From Trichoderma breve (lineage: Eukaryota; Ascomycota; Sordariomycetes; Hypocreales; Hypocreaceae): DNA of 64,000 nt. A program made the position numbers and the translations under genes. The stretch is taken from contig NC_079234.1 in NCBI RefSeq assembly GCF_028502605.1, positions 4,402,001 through 4,466,000 on the forward strand. Reading direction: 5' to 3'. This document shows positions 56,481 to 64,000 of the stretch, piece by piece; the stretch's first letter is position 1, and each line of letters starts with the position of its first letter. The notes under the pieces were generated by a model. It saw only the letters and a list, made by a program, of their open reading frames with translations. It ran no database searches and was not told the DNA's origin.

Positions 56481-57106
56481 AACTACTACGGTAAATATTT
56501 TCCTAGTATATCTGGATGTACATTAGTGTATAATTGCTCTTCTTGTGCCTGTCATTGTACTATGTGGCTAACTTGGAGCTTTGGCTATCAATTCTCGAGC
56601 TTTAGCGCTCAAAATTTTAGCCTTTGGCTGAGAATATTTGTTAATTTTACCTTTTGTTTTATTTCTGTAACATTATTTTTGCCGTTTATATGACTCGAAT
56701 CTTTTGATATTCGGATTAAATGTCTACTGTACCGCCCAATTCATTGCCATAATAAGTTCCATGAAGCTCCATAGAGGGGCTTGCCGAATTCTGGCTGTGG
56801 AGGGGCAAGAATCCTTATCAGTTTATCGCGACAAACCCGGTTTAGCGTAAGAGTCATCATGCTGCACACGATGAATTTTGACTCGACGGTGAAATGGCTG
56901 CTTGTGCAAACCTCCGCAATTTTATAGCAACCAAAACCTTGGAGGCACCTGCATTTCCCTGTTAAACTTGGTTGGTTTGCACGTGAGCTCCCTCGCTTCC
57001 CTCAAACTGTCGAAGTTCTCCAATTCTTAAAATCCTTCGCAGAATACCTTCTCTCGACCTCCCTAACAAGCATCAACTGCCCCGCCCACGTCCACGTCCC
57101 GTCACA

Positions 57107-58804
57107 ATGTCCGACGACCCCAAATACGACGATATCCAGTCCGACTCGGACTCCGGAGAGTCCATCGACGCCCAGGATAACGTCGAATCTCTCGAAGACA
57201 AGGCCCTCAAGCCGGCGCTGAAGAAGTCCAACCCCGTCATCCCCAACCAGGCGGCAGTAAAACCTCCGCTGCCCCCACAGACCGATCCTAAAGATCTCGA
57301 TGTTTCCGTCTTGACGCCCCTCACCCCCGAGATTATTGCTCGCCAGGCGACCATCAACATCGGTACCATTGGCCACGTCGCTCACGGAAAGTCCACCGTC
57401 GTCAAGGCCATCTCTGGTGTTCAGACCGTTCGATTCAAGAACGAGCTGATCCGTAACATCACCATCAAGCTTGGATACGCCAACGCCAAGATCTACCAGT
57501 GTGACAACGCCGCCTGCCCTCGTCCGGGATGCTACCGAAGCTACGGTAGTGAGAAGGAGGTTGACCCTCCTTGCGAGAGAGATGGCTGTGGTGGTACATA
57601 CCGACTACTAAGACACGTCTCGTACGTATCAACTTGTCCCCTCGACCACTCCTTAGCCAAAGGATGGTAATATAAGACTTGTACATTTCGATATCTAACC
57701 TCTTCCAGCTTTGTCGACTGCCCTGGTCACGATATTCTCATGAGCACTATGTTGTCAGGAGCCGCTGTCATGGACGCCGCCCTTCTTCTCATTGCAGGCA
57801 ACGAATCCTGCCCTCAGCCCCAAACGTCAGAACATTTGGCCGCCATCGAGATTATGAAGTTGGAGAACATCATTATCCTTCAGAACAAGGTCGACCTGAT
57901 GAGGGAGGAGGTTACCCAGCAGCACTATGAGTCAATCCTCAAGTTCATCCGTGGAACTGTTGCCGAAAAGTCCCCCGTCGTCCCTATCTCTGCCCAGCTC
58001 AAGATCAACGTTGATGCTGTTCTCGACGCCATTGTCCACACCATCCCCGTGCCCGTCAGAGACCTCTCTCTGGAGCCCCGCATGATCGTCATCCGTTCCT
58101 TCGACGTCAACAAGCCCGGTGCTGAAATCGACGACCTCAAGGGTGGTGTTGCCGGTGGCAGTATCCTGCACGGTGTCCTCAAGCTTGGTGACGAGATTGA
58201 GATCCGTCCCGGTATTGTCTCACGCGACAACAGCGGTGCTCTCAAGTGCACTCCCCTCTTCAGCAAGGTCATCTCTCTCAACTCGGAGGGCAATGATCTC
58301 AAGTACGCTGTGCCCGGTGGCCTGATCGGTGTCGGTACCCAGATCGACCCTACCCTTTGCCGTGCTGATCGTCTGGTCGGTTTCGTCCTCGGTCTCAAGG
58401 GCAAGCTACCCGACATCTACAGCGAAATCGAAATCAACTTCTACCTCCTCCGACGTCTGCTGGGTGTCAAGACCGCAGATGGCAAGCAAGCCAAGGTCGC
58501 CAAGCTGGCTAAGAACGAAGTCATCATGGTCAACATTGGTTCCACATCAACCGGTGCCAAGGTTGCCGCCATCAAGAACGATGCTGCCAAGCTGGTCCTG
58601 ACCAGCCCCGTCTGCACAGACATCGGTGAGAAGGTCGCCCTCAGCCGACGTATCGACAAGCACTGGCGTCTTATCGGATGGGCTACTATTGCTGCGTAAG
58701 TCTTTTGCCTTCTTCTCATTTCCCCTTCCTGAATACCCCTTCTTTTAGGCCTTGAAGCTAACATATCGTTCAGTGGTGTTACTCTGGAGCCCAGCTCAGC
58801 ATAA
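57107..58804 (+). CDS. GCD11: translation initiation factor eIF2 subunit gamma
   Basis: eIF2 gamma is the GTP-binding subunit that carries initiator Met-tRNA to the 40S ribosome. Three exons (57107-57621, 57709-58695, 58774-58804; introns 87 and 78 nt) give 510 aa. An acidic, poorly conserved head of about 85 residues precedes the G domain: G1 GHVAHGKST, then a zinc-knuckle-like insert with [11 protein letters not shown] and CERDGCGG, G3 VDCPGHD, and G4 NKVD. Domains II and III ([33 protein letters not shown]) and the end [16 protein letters not shown] are typical. The last exon encodes only the final ten residues. The ATG at 57107 sits in a good context (gtcacaATGTC). It is convergent with the LAA2-like gene. 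Confidence 0.97.
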
Positions 58805-59456
58805 GCGTAGAGCCGGAAAGAAAAACTTGTCTAGGTATATAGCGATTTATTATGGAATTTTGGGCTGGAAGCTACGCCTAAGGGTATCTCTGTAATAGGG
58901 TTAAGGCAGCTTTTTTATTCTATAGTCAAAAAAAATTTCAAATTATCCCAATTCGATTATCAGAAATAACAGCACGTATGATTAGGAGGCACTGGGAATC
59001 AGGGGCACGATCAGAGTATCTAGATCAGAATCGAAGTAGCAGTTTTCCATTGAAGGACAATGAAAAAAACAGCATTTTCTATCTAGTCGCCATCCCAGCG
59101 GATTCATCTATTACTTCTGCTACCTTCTTCCAGTATCTGCTACTATCGTTTCTTTCTTCCACCATCTGCTACCCAAATCTACTAGCTGATAATACCAGGT
59201 AGCTTATATACGCAGCCAAGAATAGCTGGTCAAACAAGATAACCTTGCCAAAGAGGCAAGGATAACGAGCTTCAGCGTGGTCAGTTGATATGTCTACCGA
59301 TCCAACTAACAAGAACTGGAACTTCAAAGAGAATCAACTTGACATACCGGGACGGGCATGAATAATGAGACAAGATAAAAAAGCACAAACCGCCACCGGA
59401 TCAATGGACTTGGAATCTGGGATAAATCCATAGTATTCACTATATATGATGCAAAT
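58805..59456. other. convergent 3' spacer eIF2 gamma / LAA2-like gene
   Basis: The spacer is 652 bp and AT-rich. It holds the second copy of the degenerate repeat (59110-59190). Poly(A)-type sequence (tttattatgg, aaaaaaaatttc) follows the eIF2 gamma stop. No gene was seen. Confidence 0.6.
59115..59190 (+). repeat. degenerate TCTGCTAC repeat, downstream copy
   Basis: Three CTGCTAC units occur within 60 nt. The core 59139-59172 matches the upstream copy at its first ten and last eleven bases, with a pyrimidine-rich middle that differs by one base in length. Confidence 0.55.
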
Positions 59457-61106
59457 CTACTTGCGTACTTTTCGGGCATGTGCTACCAGATTTTCTATAA
59501 CACCTTCAAATGCCTCGCGATCCCCGATTTTCTCATCTGTCCGTTTTGTCCAGTAATCCAGCACCTCTTTAGCTGCCCCCTGCATGGCCTCTAATTTGGC
59601 CACATGCTGTGTTAATTCTTGATCAGTCATGCCGTCTAGTGCTTCATCCGTCGTCTGGCAAAGATGCTTCGCTACCACCAGGTCTAGTTCCGGCTGAGGT
59701 GGCGGCCCCTTCCTCCTCTTAGAAGTCGACGGCTTCCCCTGAGAGTCTATTGATGTGGACGAAGCATTTCCGTCGCCTTGTTTTAGTCTTGTCGCTGATC
59801 GCAAATCGCTTGAGCCTCTAGGCGAAGATGCAGGGATGTTGAGTGACGGCAGCACAAGCTTCTTCTGCTTGGAGGCTGGGAGGATTTCATCTAAATCTAC
59901 GGGAACTCCTAGAGAGACGAGAAATAGACGGCGCGTCCGTGAACGAATCCAATCGGGCGGCGCGAGAGGCGGGGGAGCGACGAGCTGGGACCATAGGGAG
60001 GCAGAACGTGGCGTAAGGAAAATAGATGAATCTTTTGATAATTGCGGAAAGGGTTGGAAGTCGAGCTCTTCGGGAGGGAAGAGATTAGGTAAATTTGGTT
60101 CTACTGCGGAGATGACTTCATCCAGGCTCAGCCCATCGAAGTCGGGTATCGACTGCATGAATGTTAGCGTTGAAAGGCAAGAAGCAAGGGTTAGGATTTT
60201 CAGCTTCATATTTGACGAAGAAATCATGCACATACAAATGGTAATGATTGTTGTTGGAGAATTGGTGGAGGCACCGATGCTGTGGTTGTGGGCTGGGCAT
60301 GTTGAAACCCATCCTCAAAGTCATCAAAGTCATCGTCGTGACCGCCCTCCTCGAAGTCATCGAAATCGTCCCCGAAATCGTCGACCTCGTCTTCCTCTTC
60401 AGCTGCTACCTCCTCATCTGCTTCTTGATTTTGCGTAGCTAAAATTGTTGGTTGGGAAGATGTGTGAGAGTCCCTCCTGGAGCGACCTGAAGAGGACGTG
60501 GGTGAAAGAGGAGCATCTTCAGCTCAGTCAGTCATTGTCGTACTTTAAGTGTTGAGAGCTCTTCAAGTATCCATACCTGAAATGGCATCTTCATTGCCAC
60601 TTCTTATCTCGCCATTTGGGCTCAATATAATATCGGGGGTGGCATCTGCCTTGTGCTTCTCTTGCTCCTGTGGGTCGTGTTGGCCAGGATAATCGCCTGT
60701 AGATTCTTCGACGACTGTGACGGGAACAGCGACCGATTCCAAAGGAGTAGAAGGTGAGGACTCGGAGTCTTTCACGGGTATCACGGCAATCTCATCAGGC
60801 TCGGCATCTTGCTCCCTCTTCTCGTATGCCTCGGTACCAGGCACTTCTCCATATGACGGTTCATTGTCAACCTTTTCTACTCTTGTCTTGGGGAGCGGCG
60901 AGCTGATGCCTGGACTCGTGGGCGCAGACTGTGCGTCTGTAAATTGGTCTTCCGAATCTGAAGCCTCAGCTATTACAAAATGTCAGCAAGGCCTAGGTAT
61001 GACATGCATCGTCCAATATCCAGAACAAAGACATACCCAGCTGATGGGCCCCCGGGTCCTCGACGTGGGTCTGTGGCGGGGGTTCAAGTTCCCGGGAGTC
61101 CGCCAT
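59457..61106 (-). CDS. acidic-Phe motif protein, LAA2/aftiphilin-like AP-1 accessory (tentative)
   Basis: Four exons (61037-61106, 60577-60969, 60236-60516, 59457-60152; introns 67, 60 and 83 nt) give 479 aa. The first 155 residues are disordered and Glu/Pro/Ser-rich. A strongly acidic block at about 185-215 contains repeated Asp-Phe units (DDFGDDFDDF, DDDFDDFEDGF), the kind of motif bound by the gamma-ear of AP-1/GGA adaptors. The C-terminal half looks structured: SIPDFDGLSLDEV, then WSQLVAPPPLAPPDWIRSRT, RRLFLVSLGVPVDLDEILP and a final helical region (about 400-475). This layout resembles yeast LAA2 and animal aftiphilin, which work with LAA1 and AP-1 in clathrin traffic. The assignment is from pattern memory; without a search it stays tentative. 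It is divergent from NSP1. Confidence 0.72.
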
Positions 61107-61853
61107 TGCTTCGTGCTGGCACTCTATAAAGCTGAAAAACTATTGGCAAATCGGTTCAGGGGTGTATCCGGATCCAGGGTTCGATTCGTGGAGGCGAATA
61201 TCGGGTATGTAGTTGAAAGCAATGGGGGCGTGGTCCTATGTCGGCGTCGAGGCCAGGTACACCAGCGTCTTCAGGACATGCCGTTTGCACAGTGGTTCAA
61301 CCGTATATGTCCAGACTCGCCCGAGCTTGAAAGGGAGAAAGGGCGCAATGTCTAGCCAGGAAATGAAGGTGTCTGAGTCGTTGGTAAGTTGACTATCATC
61401 CAAGTAGCATGGAGCTCTTGGCTGGAGGCGTGCTCGCGCTATCGTCACGTGGAGAAGGCCACTAGTACCTGATACTTTCTGTACGGAGGCTGTGGCTGGT
61501 AACGATCTCTGTGGCTGGAGTTTCGTGAAGAGACTCTCCCCAGCCACAGCACGGCTGCGCGCTCTAGGCCTAAGCTCCTAAGAAAACAGAACCGCGAAAA
61601 AAGCACCTAGCCAACCATCAGCCTTGGGGCCGCTCAGTAGTTTTGTTTTCGTTTTCTTCCCTCTCGAATCCGAACCATCCCTGGGTGAGCTGTCGGCAAT
61701 CTCGCACGACCTCCAATTCTCCGTCTTCATCTTGGTTGAGCTTTGGGTTATTATGAAAGCCTACTGAATCTCCTGATTTACAAAGTAGCTGCCGCGCGCG
61801 CATCACGACCGCCGACGAATCAAACAAGCACCAGATAAACCACCCCAATCGCC
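61107..61853. promoter_or_regulatory. divergent LAA2-like / NSP1 promoter spacer
   Basis: These 747 bp hold both promoters. A CACGTG E-box lies at 61446-61451, and an actctataaag TATA-like element (61121-61131) lies close to the LAA2-like start. The B-box-like ggttcgattc near 61178 has no tRNA cloverleaf around it. Confidence 0.55.
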
Positions 61854-64000
61854 ATGGCTTTCAGCTTTGGAACTCCGAGCACTTCGGGCGCCGCGCCCAA
61901 TAGCACAACCAGCACAGCGCCAGCCGCAGGTGGTCTATTTGGCACTGCTCCTGCTGCTTCTGGAACTCCTGGTTTTTCTTTCGGAAAATCGACGACTCCA
62001 GCCACCAACCCCCCGGGAGGTTTGTTTGGAGGCCAGGGCAACAACGCTGCGCAGAAGCCAGCTACTGGCGGGCTCTATTCAGGAAATGCCATTCCTCCAT
62101 CTTCTGCTACTCCTACCACTTCGGGAGGAAACCTGTTTGGTGGAGGATCCTCGACAACTCCGGCGACAGGTGGTCTTTTTGGCGGCGCGGCCACTGGAGC
62201 ATCTACCACATCGGGTGGCTTGTTTGGCAGCGCGACAACTAGCACAGCACCATCCACTGGTGGTCTGTTTGGCAACAATGCATCTACCACTCCGTCCACG
62301 AGTGGTGGCTTATTCGGAAACAATGCCGGCAAGACTGCCAATGCACAGACAACTCCAACGCCTGCTCCAACTGCCGGGAATCTGTTTGGAACCGCCAACC
62401 CCTCTTCACTCTTTGGGGCCAAAACACCAGCCTCTGGCTCCCAAGCTCCTACTCCGGCTACTGCCAGCACTGCCGCTACTGCAACTCCCGCCAAGCCCCT
62501 GTTCTCTATGCCATCGACGACGCCGGCCGGTGTACCGCCAGCCAAACCTGCAAGCACAGGCTTGTTTGGAAACACTGGGACTGCTGCCCCATCGAGTGGT
62601 TTGTTTGGCAACGCTGGGGCAAAGCCTACTGCTACTTCAACCTCAGCCTTGACTGAGAAGCCCGCGGCTGCTGCCACATCAGGATCAGGGCTGTTCAGCG
62701 GTGGAACTCAGTCATCTACAAGTGGCCTGTTCGGCGCCAAACCTGCCGCCACCACGGCTGCCGCACCGAAAACCACAGGCCTCTTTGGCAATACCGCAAC
62801 TACCACTGCTGCGCCGGCATCATCCACAACTGCTGCGGCGCCGACCACTGCTGGAACAACTAGCTCTCTGTTTGGAGCTAAGCCGGCTGCTACCACGACC
62901 CCAGCGGCAACATCTGCGGGAGGTCTCTTCGGAACAGCCCCTGCTGCGGCCACTACCTCTGCAGCTTCTGGATCTACCGCAGCTCCCGCCGCCGCTTCTG
63001 GTCTATTTGGATTAAAGCCAACTGCCGCCACTACTGCGACTTCATCCTCAGCAGCCCCAACAACAGCCAAACCTGCTGCTTCACTGTTTGGTACCACAGC
63101 TGCTGCTGCTACTCCTCAGCCTGCCACAGCTGCAGCCACCACCGCAGCCACAACAACTGCAGCACCAGCGACCACGACGGCCACTAGCGGTGGCTTATTC
63201 GGAGCCAAACTTGGTGGCGATAAAGATGCTGCCAAGCCAGCTGCCACAACCGGTACCACCAACGCTTTGGGAGCTTCCACTACCGGCCCCCCTTCTCAGA
63301 TGGCCCGGCTAAAGAACAAGACGATGGAGGATATTGTCACGCGGTGGGCTTCAGATCTGTCCAAATACCAGAAGCAATTCAAGGAACAGGCTACCATTGT
63401 GTCCAACTGGGACAGAAACTTGGTAGACAATGGCGAAAAGATCCAGAAGCTATATCTGGACACTTTCGAAGCAGAGCGGGCCAGCCATGAGATTGAGCGC
63501 CAACTTGCCGCTGTGGAGAGCCAGCAGGAGGAGCTGGAGGCTTGGCTGAACCGTTACGAGTCAGAAGTCCAAGATATGTTTGCCAAGCAGATGGGCCCTG
63601 GCGAGCAACTTGGAGGACCTGACCAAGAACGTGAACGCACTTATAAGCTGGCGGAGAAGCTCACCCAGCAACTCGACGAGAAGTCGCGAGACTTGTCCAA
63701 GATGGTCAAGGAGATCAATGACATTTCCGGAACTTTGAGCAAAGGAGCCAAGGCAGAGGACCCCGTAAGTTTTGACGTAAATCTTCAATCTACAAAACAA
63801 GTATTTGCTAACGGTACGATGCAGCTGAGCCAAATTGTTCGGGTGTTGAACAGCCATCTTACACAGCTGCAATGGATCGATGCCAACTCCTCAGCTCTGC
63901 AAGCCAAGGTCACAGCGGCGCAGAAATCCAGCAGCAACATGGGTAGCCACTACGGAAGCGGAGAGAGCGATGTGGCAGAGAGTTTCTATAGATCTTACAT
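61854..64000 (+). CDS. NSP1: FG-nucleoporin NSP1 (Nup62 family), 3' end beyond window
   Basis: NSP1/Nup62 lines the central channel of the nuclear pore and binds transport receptors through Phe-Gly repeats. The frame starts at the ATG at 61854 (gccATGGC; MAFSFGTPSTSG) and is open to the window end. Residues 1 to about 480 hold some 18 LFG cores (GGLFG, SGLFG, SSLFG types) in Ala/Thr/Pro-rich spacers nearly free of charge, with only one or two FSFG units. From about 483 the coiled-coil Nsp1 domain begins: MARLKNKTMEDIVTRWASDL, SNWDRNLVDNGEKIQKLY, LEAWLNRYE. A likely 60-nt intron (63765-63824) precedes LSQIVRVLNSHLTQLQWID; it has no in-frame stop. The 3' end is missing, so total length is unknown. 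Shadow frames in this repeat region are long on both strands but are not genes. Confidence 0.93.
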   Translation, partial: MAFSFGTPSTSGAAPNSTTSTAPAAGGLFGTAPAASGTPGFSFGKSTTPATNPPGGLFGGQGNNAAQKPATGGLYSGNAIPPSSATPTTSGGNLFGGGSSTTPATGGLFGGAATGASTTSGGLFGSATTSTAPSTGGLFGNNASTTPSTSGGLFGNNAGKTANAQTTPTPAPTAGNLFGTANPSSLFGAKTPASGSQAPTPATASTAATATPAKPLFSMPSTTPAGVPPAKPASTGLFGNTGTAAPSSGLFGNAGAKPTATSTSALTEKPAAAATSGSGLFSGGTQSSTSGLFGAKPAATTAAAPKTTGLFGNTATTTAAPASSTTAAAPTTAGTTSSLFGAKPAATTTPAATSAGGLFGTAPAAATTSAASGSTAAPAAASGLFGLKPTAATTATSSSAAPTTAKPAASLFGTTAAAATPQPATAAATTAATTTAAPATTTATSGGLFGAKLGGDKDAAKPAATTGTTNALGASTTGPPSQMARLKNKTMEDIVTRWASDLSKYQKQFKEQATIVSNWDRNLVDNGEKIQKLYLDTFEAERASHEIERQLAAVESQQEELEAWLNRYESEVQDMFAKQMGPGEQLGGPDQERERTYKLAEKLTQQLDEKSRDLSKMVKEINDISGTLSKGAKAEDPVSFDVNLQSTKQVFANGTMQLSQIVRVLNSHLTQLQWIDANSSALQAKVTAAQKSSSNMGSHYGSGESDVAESFYRSY

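Larger units (their letters stand above)
52850..57106. other. 4.3-kb interval without a recognised gene
   Basis: The left end (52850 to about 53750) is the likely promoter and 5' UTR of the MARVEL-like gene. From 53840 to 54060 the + strand is strongly CT-rich. A 12-bp inverted repeat with CCAAT cores sits at 54157-54261. Further right are a TAG trinucleotide run (about 55078-55092), the motif tacggagta at 55441, and an AT-rich stretch (55850-56960) with a degenerate minisatellite at 56426-56480. The last 150 bp is the eIF2 gamma promoter. No frame with an ATG start and family resemblance was found. Confidence 0.55.

Noticed and set aside
61175..61195. B-box-like ggttcgattc suggesting a tRNA
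   Set aside because: No matching acceptor, D or anticodon stem can be drawn around it.
61867..63312. Long overlapping frames on both strands in the NSP1 repeat region
   Set aside because: Produced by repeat codon bias (Leu/Pro/Gln and Val/Ala/Asn-Lys-Pro patterns) of the true NSP1 frame.

Overview
The window is nuclear DNA from a filamentous ascomycete, most likely Sordariomycetes and probably Hypocreales (Trichoderma-like). The grounds are short GT-AG introns (mostly 54-88 nt) with CTAAC/CTGAC-type branch points, GC-rich coding sequence between AT-richer spacers, and gene families restricted to Pezizomycotina. Genus is inference. There are 18 protein-coding genes, one of them cut by the right edge, and one initiator tRNA gene. 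No transposon, CRISPR array, viral gene or rRNA gene was seen. Exon boundaries below were worked out by hand from splice signals, frame and family resemblance.

Layout, left to right: an EB1-type microtubule plus-end protein (-) divergent from the DEAD-box ribosome-biogenesis helicase DRS1 (+); an App1-type phosphatidate phosphatase (+) convergent with a 1874-aa CPS1/DIP2-like protein (-); a Cys-rich fungal protein of unknown function (+) with an upstream-ORF-laden leader; 4.0 kb without a gene; the low-affinity cAMP phosphodiesterase PDE1 (+) convergent with a flavin-reductase-like protein (-); an initiator tRNA-Met; the ER J-protein ERJ5 (+) convergent with a prolyl aminopeptidase (-); an APH-type phosphotransferase (-); a fungal protein of unknown function with three Cys-Pro motifs (+); TVP38 (-); a CUE-like/CCCH/SMR protein (-); an F-box plus JmjC protein (-) divergent from succinate dehydrogenase flavoprotein SDH1 (+); eIF4A (+) convergent with a four-helix MARVEL-like membrane protein (-); 4.3 kb without a gene; eIF2 gamma (+) convergent with an acidic-Phe, LAA2-like adaptor protein (-); and the nucleoporin NSP1 (+), which runs off the end.

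This is mostly ordinary housekeeping sequence and not an accessory island. Several genes act in translation or its control (initiator tRNA, eIF2 gamma, eIF4A, DRS1, and the SMR-domain protein, whose relatives act in no-go decay). Others serve membrane traffic (App1, TVP38, LAA2-like), mitochondria (SDH1) and signalling (PDE1). There is no evidence that neighbours form a pathway. The places most worth a second look are the two unknown proteins, the AUG-UGA element in the APP1 leader, the overlapping uORF at the Cys-rich gene, the SMR fusion protein, the decoy splice acceptor in SDH1 and a CCAAT inverted repeat.
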